This document shows, in pieces, positions 13,901-25,257 of a stretch of 64,000 nucleotides of DNA. Position 1 is the stretch's first letter. The number at the start of each line of letters is the position of its first letter. The stretch lies in NCBI RefSeq assembly GCF_000346465.2, contig NC_034012.1:3063134-3127133 (forward strand), in the 5' to 3' direction. This stretch comes from Prunus persica (taxonomy: Eukaryota; Streptophyta; Magnoliopsida; Rosales; Rosaceae). The translations under genes were made by a program, and so were the position numbers. The notes beneath the pieces are model-generated. The model searched no databases, was not told the DNA's origin, and saw only the letters and a program-made list of their open reading frames with translations.

Positions 13901-14028
13901 AAATGGTTATCTCCCCCTGGCATTCTCCTCCCAACATTAGAAGGATCATAGTCTTTAGTCCCTGACGATAAGTCATCATCAATCTGTGGCTCAGGACGTG
14001 GACTTCTTGGGGACCCTTGCTTCCCCAT
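10985..14028 (-). CDS. Plant O-fucosyltransferase family protein (GT65-like), 621 aa
   Basis: Type II Golgi glycosyltransferase of the plant O-fucosyltransferase (DUF246) family, predicted to use GDP-fucose; the acceptor is unknown. Exons in transcript order: 14028-13666, 13412-13320, 13224-13125, 12965-12895, 12821-12733, 12566-12446, 12370-12227, 12095-11761, 11655-11415, 11293-10985. Phases close to 622 codons with TAA at 10987-10985. A cytoplasmic basic head is followed by one membrane anchor (about residues 75-104, [19 protein letters not shown]). The catalytic domain has the NGGLNQQR block in [20 protein letters not shown], the [20 protein letters not shown] block, and a C-terminal GDP-sugar region ([31 protein letters not shown]). 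The acceptor at 13413 is the likelier of two adjacent AG choices; the other removes one Glu. The gene converges on the transporter and has its own promoter side at about 14.0-14.4 kb. Confidence 0.92.
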
Positions 14029-14468
14029 TAGACTGTTTATCTTTCAACAATGCTTCAATGAGCACACCATTACCGTTCTAGTTTCCAAAATGTGTCAAGA
14101 AATATCAGCCAGTGATGAAACCGAGAGCAGAAAATCACTTCTAGCAACAAGCACAAGAAACAACTCTAGAAGGTTGCACCACCCTCTAAATCTATGATAT
14201 TTTTGTTCTCTAAAATCGACCCGCCAACCCATTAGACCATGTGAGGAAAATTCAGGTTTGGTGTCACACATTGGCATATCAAGAATGAGAAAAATATATG
14301 GTCGGAGCAGAACAATCAAGATATGAATTAAAAGTGAAGCTAAGAAGTAGTTGAAAATGAAACACATAAGCAGAGGAGTGAAATGCAAGCGAAAAATGAA
14401 AACTCAGCTTTACCAATTAAATATTAAAAAAGAAAACTAAACTTGTAGACCAAGAATACTCTGTAAGT

Positions 14469-14492
14469 TATATATATATATATATATATATA
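14469..14492. repeat. TA dinucleotide microsatellite
   Basis: Twelve uninterrupted TA units upstream of the minus-strand O-fucosyltransferase-family gene. Confidence 0.95.
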
Positions 14493-15118
14493 CATATTAC
14501 TTACACATGGAATAACTACATTCTACCAACCAAAACAGACATCGGTTCTGACTCTTGAGCTTTCTGGGTTTCCATTGTCAAAAGGGAAGGGTATATGAAG
14601 ATGGAGCAAAGAAGAAGAAACATTTCAGCAAAATGCTACCTGTTTTAGTTTATTTTTCGGTTGGTTTGTTAGATTTGGCGGGCCCTTTCAACCAACTAAA
14701 GCTACAAAACAGAAATTGGGACTATGACCCTCTGCTAGAATGTAATTTGCTGATATGGGCTTTTATCTTGTTTATTATACAAAAGTAAGCTAATAGTTTT
14801 TGAACCCATACAAAATTTTGATTTGAAAATTATGATCCTTTGATTCTCATTTTCTCATCCTTCGAAAGAACCCAATTCTAACAAACCCTAATATCTTACT
14901 TTTCTTGAATCGAAATACATAAATAATAGGAAATTCGTTCTCGACAGTGATATATGTTGTTTATGTAAATCCTAAATAAATAAAAATATGTATTTGGGAA
15001 AAAAAAAAAAAAAAAAAAACCCCACTATGTAAATAGCAAGCCCTGCCAAGATCTGCTATAAGTCCAAAGAGAGGCCCAAAAAAATAAAACAAAACATGCG
15101 ACGGCCAGACTGTCCAAA

Positions 15119-15882
15119 GGGCTCGTTTGGTATGGGGGATTGTCATGGACTAGACTAAATTCTTGGATTGGATTGGCTTGGCATGGCCTAAACTATTAAC
15201 ACTTGTATTACGTTTGGTGAATGTTTGATTGGACTAGGACTAAATTATTTTAAAATATTTTTCTTGAAAAGTAAGTTATAAAAAATATTTTTTTAAACTT
15301 TTCTTGTCTCTGTCGAGATCTTCCTCAGCCCCCTTCCCCTTCTTGGACCTCCAACAACCCCACCCTACCCACCCTCCACTACAAATCTCAAAGCGAGTAG
15401 GCGAGACGTGGTTGTTGGAGAGAGGGAAGGGATGAAGTGGGCGGGGTCAGTGGCTGTCGATTAGAGAAGATTAGAGAAAGGCAAAGCCGCTCCAAACCCA
15501 GCTTTCTCATATTGCTCGAAAGCTACGGAGGGGAGGGGTATCTGGGTTTGTTTGGGATGAGGGAGGAACATTTTTATTTTATTTTATGAGGTTGCTGCGA
15601 TGGTGGATTGAGGTTGCTGTGATGGTGGGGGGTTTGGATCGGTTGCAGGTGCTTGGGTGATCGGTGGTTGTGGATGGCGCTTGGATGGTCAGTGGTTGCA
15701 GGCGCTTGGGTCGGGACTATGTTGTCCTCCCATTCCACGCGGGACTCATTAAGAACACCTAAGAAGGTGTTTTTGGTGGGGCCAATATTAACAGTCCCAC
15801 TTAAAACTAGAACTAAGTGTAAACAAACATGGAATAAAAATTTGTCTAATCCAATTCAAGCCAAGGTGTAACAAACGAGCCC
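15119..15882. mobile_element. Putative non-autonomous DNA transposon with GGGCTCGTTTG terminal inverted repeats
   Basis: The left end GGGCTCGTTTGGT (15119) is mirrored by ACAAACGAGCCC ending at 15882, a perfect 11-bp inverted repeat. Just inside, both ends carry related subterminal sequence (GGATTGGATTGGCTTGG on the left; TCTAATCCAATTCAAGCC on the right, which is roughly its reverse complement). No transposase frame is present. The termini resemble the GGG/CNNGTTTGG type seen in Tourist/PIF-Harbinger-like elements. The target duplication is ambiguous (AAA on both sides in an A-rich context), so the superfamily is tentative. Confidence 0.6.
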
Positions 15883-15955
15883 AAAAAGAATGAGCGAACT
15901 GCATATATCATATATACAATATTTGAAGGGAAAACCAAAAACCAAAACTAACACT

Positions 15956-16465
15956 TGACATCTCCTGCACCCTTCAAAAATTTGATCTTGATTTTGTTGA
16001 GTGTGGCTACAGCATCTTGCATACTTATCCTCCTCTCTTCTGGTGATTATGCAGAACATTTTAGGGCTAATCTCATAATGGATGATAAACAATCCCTCTT
16101 GCTCACAAAATCATCATCATCATCTTCCTCTGTCCTAAGTAAATTGGCATCCACAACTTCATCTATCATTGCATCTGATAATAGTGAATTTGCAATCCAT
16201 TGCTTTAAACTAATTTCCCCAACAAACATTTCATCTGTTGGCTTCCTTTTTGTGAATATTTCCATGAACACAATACCAAAACTATACACATCCCCTCTTG
16301 TTGAAACTATTCCTTCCCTTCCATACTCTGCATGCAACATGTGAAATTTGAAACATTATATAATATATAATGATAAGACCAACTCAATTCCTTCATAAAG
16401 ACAACATATATATATGAAAAATTGAAAGATAGCTGCAATAGTAATCCTGGAGCCATATACCCAAC
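15956..16465 (-). pseudogene. LRR-XII receptor kinase relic A (kinase C-terminal exon only)
   Basis: The region 16327-15956 matches the last exon of the neighbouring class XII receptor kinases ([52 protein letters not shown], then [14 protein letters not shown]). A TAA replaces the conserved Glu codon after LALKCSA (16047-16045), cutting off about 30 residues, and an Arg codon is duplicated just beyond. Only about 20 bp of the preceding long exon survive (16447-16465, CTGGAGCCATATACCCAAC), and the donor GT there has become GA. The signal peptide, LRRs and N-lobe are gone, so this cannot make a receptor. It is the most 3' unit of the tandem array. Confidence 0.9.
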
Positions 16466-16501
16466 ATGCAAACTATTTTATTTTTATTTTTAAAATCCCC
16501 G

Positions 16502-16612
16502 AGTACAGCCTCACGGCTATACGATTTGGGGAAAAAAAAACCAAGTATAGCCGCGCGGCTATACTATTTATAAATAAAAAAGGGACCCGCCCAAGTATAG
16601 CCGCGGCTATAC
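16502..16612. repeat. Cluster of three GTATAGCC-type palindromes
   Basis: Three short palindromes share one core. 16502-16522 has imperfect arms GTACAGCC/GGCTATAC. 16544-16565 is a perfect 22-bp palindrome (AGTATAGCCGC/GCGGCTATACT). 16595-16612 is a perfect 18-bp palindrome (GTATAGCCG/CGGCTATAC). Spacers are A/T-rich. They lie immediately beyond the broken end of relic A. No coding potential. Confidence 0.85.
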
Positions 16613-16989
16613 CTTTTTTTTGTTTTTTGTTTTTTAACATATAAAACCATAACCGCTACAACGAAAAATACCTTCCTACCATGGGCACTCTGCTTGGCCT
16701 CCTTGTGTGACTAAAGTTCTGACTAGCAAGGAGCAATATAATACCCACATAAAAACCAAAGAAAAGCATATTCTTAGAGCCTTAACGTACTCGTCACCAC
16801 CCCACCAGACTATAGTGCTTATTGCTTGCTTGGGCTAATCAGCTACAGTAGGAGTTTTACCAGCTTCATTAGCATCTCCACCATCACATTTCTACAATCA
16901 CAGAGGCAAGTAAACTTGGAAAGCACAATTTGGTATTACCTCTGCCTTTATTGTAGGTGGCATCGCAGGAAGAGAAATTTTGTGTCCTT

Positions 16990-17775
16990 TTCAGCCGAAA
17001 AACATATCCTCAAACCTCATGTTACAGTCCCGAAACATTCCATATTTTCTGAAGCAGATTCGAGCTCCCCACAATATTCACTTATAACACCTGATATTTG
17101 CGAAGCTTTTCGTCTTCTTCTCTATCACTTGAATGATCACGATAGGATCAAATTCCATCCCAATTGAAATTCCAGCATATCCTCAAGCATCTTTGTCACA
17201 TTAACGTCCTCATAAAACTTAAATGCTAAGTTGAAATAGCCTTCAGCAAGCAGAGCAGTGTATTTATTTACCATGCTCTTTCCACTGTCTTTCCCAAAAA
17301 AATTTACTCTCAGTCAAATCCTTCACTGTTGGATTTGGCCAGTACTCTTTCATCTTGACAACACAAGTTGTCCCCTGCAAAAATTAAGACAGGTGTAAAA
17401 CTGAAAAAATAAAATGATGAACAAAAATAAAAGACGAAAAATAGTGCTCAAGGTTATGGATGTTCACGAAGTATATAATACCGCAATTTTGAACTGTTCG
17501 CCATCAAACTCTCTTTGGGCATTTGAAGCTGATCCGCACTTTGGACGCGCATTAAAATCATTATATATTGGCCATAGACCATTGATGATAAATTTATGTG
17601 CGACGGGCTCATAGCAATTACGTCTAGCAACGTCCTTCATTCGCATGCAGTAGGTATTAGGCCAAGTCATCAATAAGGTGTAAAATTCGAAATCATAGTA
17701 GTTGCCGTATTTGCCAGCAGCAGCGGCGGCTGCCATGGAGAGCGCGATTAAACAAAGGAAAATGATGTGCGTCAT
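16990..17775 (-). pseudogene. RNase T2 (S-like RNase) pseudogene
   Basis: Exon 1 (17775-17482) encodes a signal peptide (about 20 residues, MTHIIFLCLIALSMAAAAAA) and the start of a T2 ribonuclease: FEFYTLLMTWPNTYC, then RRNCYEP and KFIINGLWP. The second residue of the last motif is normally the catalytic His of conserved site I (HGLWP). Here it is Asn (AAT, codon 17583-17581). A 107-bp intron (17481-17375) leads in phase to exon 2 with the site II region (SKFFWERQWKEHG), then a TAA at 17266-17264. T2-like sequence continues in another frame (KYTALLAEGYFNLAFKFY, NVTKMLED), then an in-frame TGA after a C-terminal-like NIRCYK. The reading frame is therefore lost. Its left limit is approximate. 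Prunus-type S-RNases and non-S T2 RNases share these motifs; I cannot say which lineage this came from. Confidence 0.83.
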
Positions 17776-18236
17776 ATTTGGGATGTTTCTTTAAGGGCAT
17801 CAACTATCAATCATGAAAAAGCGACATAATAATATATATATATATATGGAAACTAAAATATCTTATATTCAATTTCTTATACAAAAACTAAAACAACAAA
17901 AGTACTCAAGGTAAGTCAATTACGTGTATTATGTTTTTTGCCTATTTCATGTCCTCTAATTTAGATGATTACTCAACGGATCCGGATCCAGATCATCTGT
18001 TTTGATTTTCTCTGCCATGATCCGCTTGACTTTTCACCTCCATATGTCAACTTGGACTCTCCGATTAACTAGCAACTAATCAACCAAGTCCCTAAACAAT
18101 AGGACTTCCACAACTTAATAAGATAATCATAAACCTAATAAATAGAATAATAAATATTCTTTACAAAGCAGCGGCAAAGCACCCAAGAGGCCGTAGTTGC
18201 AGGCTTGCAGCAACCACACCAAACGGCATGAAATAT
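17776..18236. other. Intergenic, no gene found
   Basis: AT-rich spacer between the RNase T2 relic and receptor relic B. It includes a short TA run near 17830-17848. Nothing gene-like on either strand. Confidence 0.7.
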
Positions 18237-20245
18237 ATGTCATAGGATAGGATCCATTAATTAAAGCGCTGAACAAGAGGGCGGTTTATTTGGGCGGCGC
18301 TAGGCGGGTCTAGGCGGAGCTAGGCGAGCTAGGCGGCGCTAGGCGGGTCTGGCTGCCAGGGTGGGTCTGGTTCTTCTCTTTTGTTCTTTAAGCCTACTGC
18401 CTAGCGATTTTTCAAACTTATGCACTGCGGGGCTGGTCTAGCGGTGCTGGGAGGGTCTGGGAGGCGCTAGGTGGGTCTGGGTGGAGCTAGGCGGGTCTAG
18501 GCTGGTCTAGGCGGGTCTGTGAGGAGCTAGGCGGGTCTAGGCGAGTCTAGGCGGCGCTAAGCGGGTCTGGGTGCCAGGGTGGGTCTGGTTCTTTTCTTTT
18601 GTTCTTTTATCCTACCGCCATGGCCATTTTTCAAACTTCATCCATCTTTGCTGAGGACTTATGTCCCTTAATTGTGTACTGTGTGCTGTGGCTGTAATTT
18701 ACATCCCACTTGTTGAAAGCATTCCCTCATGTTGCAGTTGCCTAAATCAACAATTTTAAGCTTTGTTGAGAGATTCCCAAAGAAAACAGGAAGCGTGGCA
18801 TTTAATGGATTACCTTCCAAGCTGATCACCGACAAATTTCTAAGACTAGCCAAACAAGAGAGGAAGTTTTTTACCGGAATAGAGGCATCAATCGTCAAAT
18901 TATTCCACTGTAAGTTAAGCCACTGAAGGTTTGTAAAGGCACGTAGTGTCATAGGAATAAAACCGAAAAACGAGTTAGTGGGGATGGTTCCACTGAGCTT
19001 ATTATCTCCTACAAGAAGTTGTTGCAGGTCTGGAACCCCCAGTGCCTATGTCTGCTGGGAGGCTACCTGAGAGCTGATTACTAAATAGAGAAATAAATTT
19101 TATCATGGATAAATTAAAGATTCTGGATGGGATGACACCATTGAGATTATTGACATGGAGTGCTAAACCCTGTAAGTTGTGTAGATCGCCAATCTCATCT
19201 GGTATTTCACCTGCCACATACAATAAACCCGAGCACCCAAGTTTAATCTTATAAAAACTTAAAATGGAATATCTTTTTTAAGCAAACTGAGGAAATATTG
19301 GGCATATGAAGAGGAGATAGGAGGATGTGGCTGGTTATTATTGTAAGGTAGAATGTTTTTGTATTGACATATACTTTTACTATATATAGTATGTTAAGCA
19401 TAAAAAATAAAAATAAAAATTGAGTTGAGTTGAGTTGAGTTGACATATATATAGTATGTTTTTGTATTGACATATATTATTGCAAGTATACCATCAAGTT
19501 GTTGTGTACATGGATGGTATGTTTCCAGTCAAATTGTTTTTATTCAACTTTAGTACAAGAAGTTGTCTACATTGCCATAATTTAGATGGAAGTGGACCAT
19601 CAAGTTGGTTGTTACCCAAACCCAGCCGTTGAATACTAGGAAGATGCTCACATATGTTGTCCGGAAGATTACCAATAAAGTCGTTTTCATATAGGGCCAA
19701 AACAATCGAAGAAGACATGTTGAAGAAACCCGCATGAACAATATTTCCCTTCTAGGGCATTCCACTGCACAAACAACTTCTCTAACTCATCTAAACTGCC
19801 GATCTCGTTTGAAATTTCTGAAAAATCAAGTGTATATATTTAACCTCATTATCATTAACCAGCCCCTAAGATTATATGTATAAGCTGTTCATGAATACTA
19901 TATAATGCTCTGCAACAAAATGCCGAGTCGTATAAGAATAGCATACCTTTGAAATTGTTGGAGTCAAGATGTATCTCCTTGAGCATTGTTAATTTCCCTA
20001 TTTCTCTTGGTATGATCCCTGTTAAATATGTGCATATGCCACAAAAAAAGAAGAGAGAAGGAAAAACAAAAGAATTAACTAATGTTAAATGGTAATAATC
20101 AATTCCTAGATAGCTGTTTGTTGGCTCGTACCTGATAGTTTGTTATTGCCCAAATCGATTGTTTGCAATGCAGATAAGTTGAAGATAGCAGTGGGTATGG
20201 AAACTGAGAATTGATTATCATACAAGTCGAATGTTTGAAGTCATG
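18237..20245 (-). pseudogene. LRR-XII receptor kinase relic B (LRRs only, kinase lost)
   Basis: Remnants of the shared gene model remain in order. Exon 1 tail (about 20245-20135): [20 protein letters not shown]. The single-LRR exon (about 20022-19950) is intact in frame: IIPREIGKLTMLKEIHLDSNN. Exon 3 (about 19816-19494) has one frameshift near 19740 and a degenerate end. Long-exon LRRs (about 19211-18700) have a +1 shift in a G run near 19037 and about one LRR deleted. Homology stops after GNCNMRE. The rest of the LRRs, the membrane segment and the kinase are missing, replaced by the G-rich minisatellite. 18237-18290 then matches the sequence around gene F's stop codon (AAGCGCTGAACAAGAGGGC). 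The signal-peptide part of exon 1 is also lost. Not functional. Confidence 0.88.
18283..18590. repeat. G-rich minisatellite with about 10-bp CTAGGCGGGT-type units
   Basis: Many tandem variants of TAGGCGGGTC / TAGGCGGCGC / TAGGCGGAGC fill 18290-18350 and 18430-18560. A non-repetitive stretch beginning GTGGGTCTGGTTCTT and ending TTTTTCAAACTT follows each block (about 18361-18418 and 18579-18640), so a compound unit of about 215 bp has itself been duplicated. The array abuts, on its left, the former 3' end of receptor relic B. Confidence 0.85.
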
Positions 20246-20699
20246 AATTATGTGGAATATCAGTAGTTCTTGTCTTTAGAGTGGAATATCAGTACTAATA
20301 CGAATACTAATACTAAATATGTTGGCCATAAATTAGTAGTGCTTGTCTTTAGAGTGATAACCGACCAATAAAGTATAAATTCTTAAGGTGGTAAACAATA
20401 TTTTCTGTGTATTCAAGATATATAGTAGTAACTAATAAAGTAGAAGTTGTTGGTTGATTTGCATTGCTCTGATTTCTAAGCATATTAAACATCAGAAGCC
20501 AGAGAGTTTGACTATTAGACAGAGATAGGTAATCAGCTAAGCTCTCCAGCATGTACACACCTTGGAGTTCCGCAATGCATGTTCTCATTTTAATTAGTTG
20601 GATAGATCCATACAATTCTTTGTAACTCAAATCTTAGGCATTCAAGATAAGCTACAAAGAAATCACAAGTTGACATTTATCATGATGATGAAAAGAAAA
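20246..20699. other. Short spacer, no gene found
   Basis: AT-rich sequence between relic B's truncated exon 1 and the stop codon of receptor gene C. The small open frames here do not resemble any protein. Confidence 0.65.
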
Positions 20700-23600
20700 C
20701 TACTGGACACCTCCATTGTCCTTCAAAAGCTTATTCTTGATTTTATTGAGTGTGGCTACAGATTCTTGCATATTAATCCTCTGTGCTGGTGATTCTGCAG
20801 AACAAGCGAGAGCTAATCTAATGATGGATGATAAGCAATCCCTCCAGGTCTCAACATCATGCTCCTGCTTGGTCTTCTCGAGTAAATTGGCATCCACAAC
20901 TTCATCTATTATTGCATCTGGTAAGAGTAGTGAATTTGCAATCCATTGCTTTAAACTCATTTTCCCAGAGAACATCTCATCGGTTGGCTTCCTTCTTGTA
21001 AATGTTTCCATCAGTACAATACCAAAACTGTATACATCCCCTCTTGTTGAGATTATTCCTTCCGTTCCATACTCTGCAATATTATTAATTACATATATAT
21101 GATGAAAAAAAATTGTTGACCTTCTTCACAAATTAAGGACAAGATATAGAATTGAAAGATAAACTAGCTTTGCAAGCACTCACCTGGAGCCATGTACCCA
21201 ATTGTGGCTAGAGTCATGGTCTGGGTTGTAGAATCTCCTACACCCACGAGTTTAGCAATGCCAAAATCAGCAACATGTGCAACCATATCATCATCTAGAA
21301 GTATATTGCTGGGCTTCATATCACAATGGACGATAGGTACTGAATTACCATGGTGTAGGTACTCCAATGCCGACGCAACGTCTATCATGATGTTCATCCT
21401 TTGTAACATATTCAAAGAATAGTTTTCTGAATACAACCACTTCTCGAGGCTCCCATTTGGCATGTAATTCAATACTAAGGCTTTGAAATCAAGTTCACTG
21501 CAACAGCTAATGATTTTGATAAGGTTTCGATGACGAATATTGCTTAGAATTTCACATTCCCTATCAAAACTCTTGAAAGCCCCTTCTAGCTGTAAACTGA
21601 AAACCTTTACTGCAACATATGTTCCATCTGAAAGTTTCCCTTTATATACTGAGCCAAAACCCCCACTTCCAAGTAAGTTGTTTTCGTTAAGTCCATTTGT
21701 TGCCCTTAGAAGATCTAGGTGTGAAACTCTTCTCCAAAGAAGTTGAGGCAACGAGTTTGCCTCTCTTGCAACTTCCACATTCTTTTTCCTGCGTAGTACA
21801 AAGATAGATACGGAGGCCACTAGGAGAATAACTGATATGATCCCTGGGATGATATATTTAGCTTTCCTCCAATTTGGTTCAAGTGTACCATTTTTGCATG
21901 GTGGAACATGGAGTCGGGGTGCACCACATAGTGCCCTGTTCGAGACAAATGATTGAGCAGAGAAGTTTTGGAAGGGTCCACCTGTTGGAATTTGTCCTTG
22001 GAGCCTGTTGAAAGAAAAATCCAGATACTTGAGATGTAAGAGAGCTTCTAAAGAACTCGGAATCACTCCAGACAGACTGTTTCTGGATAAATCCAACAGT
22101 TCCAGGCTTAGCAAGTGGTTAAATGAACTTGGAATAGGGCCTTCCAAATTATTATTTGCCAAGGACAGATTAACCAAATCCTGAAGACCCTCAATGGTGC
22201 TTGGTATAATACCAGATAAATGGTTATTTGATAAATCTACCTCTAGGACAACTTTCAAGTTTCCAATACCTTCCGAGAGAGGTCCAATTAGAGAATTGGA
22301 TGATAAGTTTACATGCAAGATATCGACAAGTCTCCAAAAATTAGATGGTATTGTGAAACTCAACGAATTGGACTCTAGTGATAGCCTCCTTATAGATGCC
22401 CCCAAGCAGGATGGTATAGAACCAGAAAGCTGATTACTGCCCAAAACTAATTCAACTAGTTTATCTAGTTGACAAAGCTGATATGGGATGTATCCTTCCA
22501 ACTTGTTGTCATTCAAATACAAACCTTGGAGATTTCTTAGCCTTTCCACAGAAGTTGGAATTGATCCGGTCAATTGATTGTATCCCAGGTTTAACTCTAT
22601 CAAGCTGCTCGAGTTGCCAATATCAATGGGAATGTTACCCTTCATGCTGCAACCTCTTAAATCAATATGTTGAAGCGACGATATAGAGCAATTCCGAAAG
22701 GAATCATCAAGTCTAGCATTTAACGGATTAGTTCCCAAGAGTAGTCTTGTCAAATTTCCATGATTAGCCAAACAAGAGAGAGTGGAAGTCTCAATCGTCA
22801 AATTATTCATGCATAAGTTAAGGCACTCAAGGTTTGTCAAGGCACAGAGCGTGCTTGGAATAAACCCTGTAAAAGAGTTTTGGTGCAATTGTAGGTGCGT
22901 GAGCATAGAAGCATTGGAGAAGTTGGGGATTACTCCGCTGAGGTCATTTGCTTCTGTATAAAAAAGTTGTAGGTTTGGAAGCCCAAGGCCTATGTCTGCA
23001 GGGAGGCTACCAGATAGCTGATTCATACCAAGAGTCAGTTCTTCTATCTTGGACATATTGAAGATTGAGGATGGGATACTGCCTGCAACAATTTCACAAC
23101 CCCTTGAGCAAAACACGTTTACGTAAGTTCTAGTCATCAATTGGCTGCATGTGTCTTTATGCTCCTTCTTTTTTTTCTTTTTTCTTTTTTTTTTTACTTC
23201 CATAGAACCTTTATCGGGCAAGTCAATCTATTTTATTCTGATCATATAGTTGAACAACCAATATTCATGGTTAACTATCTCCCCCATTTACTAACTATGA
23301 AATAAATTTAACTACTAAACTAAGATATGAAACAAGACAGACATTTAACTAAGTTGGTTAAAATGGATGTGCTCCCTACTCTGCAACTGAGTTCGAACCC
23401 TCTCTTCTTAATTTAGATTACATTAAAGTAGAATATCATCGTTTGTATTCTATATATATATATGAAACAATTTTTTGGGGGGTACAAACTACGAAATAGT
23501 TAAATAATGATAAATTATGCAACTAAACACAAAAGATAAATCATAATTGGATAACATAATGAAATATCAATTACCTGTCAAATTGTTGGTGTCAAGTGTA

Positions 23601-25218
23601 ATCATCATTAACTGTGTTAAGTTCCCAATATTTTTGGGTATGCTTCCATTGAAATTGTTTTTCTCCAACGATAATATAAGAAGCTCTTTGCATTGCCATA
23701 ATTTGGATGGAAGTGGACCATCAAAGTGGTTAAGACCCAAATCGAGCACTTGAATACTAGGAAGATGCTGGCATATATTGTCTGGAAGAACGCCACTCAA
23801 GCTGTTTTCATATAGAGTCAACATAGTCAAAGAAGACATGTTGAAAACAGCCACAGGAACAGGGCCTTTTAGGGCATTAGACAGCACATGCAACTTCTCG
23901 AGCTTATCTAAATTGCCAATCTCTTTTGGAATTTCTGAAAATCATACGGATATTCACACACACATATATATATATATATGTTAAACTCATGGTTTATGCA
24001 TATATAATGCACCGCAACAAAAGTCGAGTCATATATAACTTTATCACATACAAATGCGCGGCAATGAATGAAACAATATACCGTTGAAATTGTTGTGGGC
24101 CAAGTTTATCTTCTTCAACATTGTTAAGTTCCCTAATTGTCTTGGTATCCCACCTGTTATGTATGCCAAAGAGTTAGAATATATTTGAATATATGTTAGG
24201 TTTTGTTTAGCTACTGTTTTTAGCTTTCCTTGACAAATATATAATCTCATATGTATAATCAAACTCAAAGAATTTAGGCTAGTTTAAGTTAGTGCTAAGT
24301 TGACTACATTGGCTGAGATCAACTTCATAATTGCCCAATGCAATCAAGCTTAGTGAAGGTAAGATTTTTATAAATGCATTGCATGCATTATAGTATTCTC
24401 CAGCATGCATCATTAGTTGTCATGTATTAATTCCTCATAGCTCATCTTTAGAAAATAGGACTTGGGTATTTGCTAGAAAGTTGAGGTACATTGAAGAGCT
24501 GATGAGGCTACAAAATCAAGATAATTTGTGCATTCATTTATAATGGGCATAATTAGGAAAATCATCAGCTGCATCACAATTCTTTGTCTAGATGACCAGT
24601 CATATAGGCCAAATGTTTCCAGCACGGGATTTTTAATCAAAGTGACGTTTTCTAATTTGTCAATTTTAAAAAATCACGTGAGCTTATTTTTTAAGCCACC
24701 TGTGGTCTGTTACCGAACCACTTGTCCTATTCTAGCTCTTAGCATTAGCTGCCATGTGTTTTTTAAGGATGCCTTAATTTATCAAAAGGGTGGATGATGG
24801 TAGAGGGCAACCAACACTTTCATTTGTGATTGTTGAGAGGCATTTTGTTGGCCTTGCCATTTTCAGTGAGAGGTGTTCATGGGTTCTTGAGAGCTGGGTT
24901 TTTCAACGGAAAAAAAATATTTTCCAGATTCTATTTCAATGGTCTGAAATCTTAAGCACTCGTGCATTTTAGAAAGTTTTGAGAGTTTCTTACTTTTCTG
25001 CATTCTCTATGTGAGATCTAAGTTTTTCATTATGAGATCTTGAAAATTATTTTTCTAAAATATGCTTCGATCTTTGAAACTTTTGTCACCCTTTGAGAAT
25101 TTTTTGAGAGTAAAACTTATACTATGCATTCTCTCTACTTTGTGAAGTATGTGTTGTTCATTATGAGATTTTGAAAATTGTTTTTAAAATATGTTCTAAT
25201 CCTTGAAATCTATTTCCT

Positions 25219-25257
<39 letters not shown>

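Larger units (their letters stand above)
14029..15955. other. Intergenic region, no gene found
   Basis: Upstream of the O-fucosyltransferase-family gene. It contains a TA microsatellite (14469-14492), an A run of about 20 at 15000-15020, and a putative inverted-repeat element (15119-15882). Short open frames on both strands are not protein-like. Confidence 0.65.

Noticed and set aside
16502..16612. CRISPR-like array
   Set aside because: Only three variable palindromes with unequal spacers in a plant nuclear context; not a CRISPR array.
21164..23221. Open frame starting [17 protein letters not shown] upstream of gene C's long exon
   Set aside because: The Lys-rich start is A-rich intron sequence; the real exon begins at the acceptor at 23083 where LRR homology starts.
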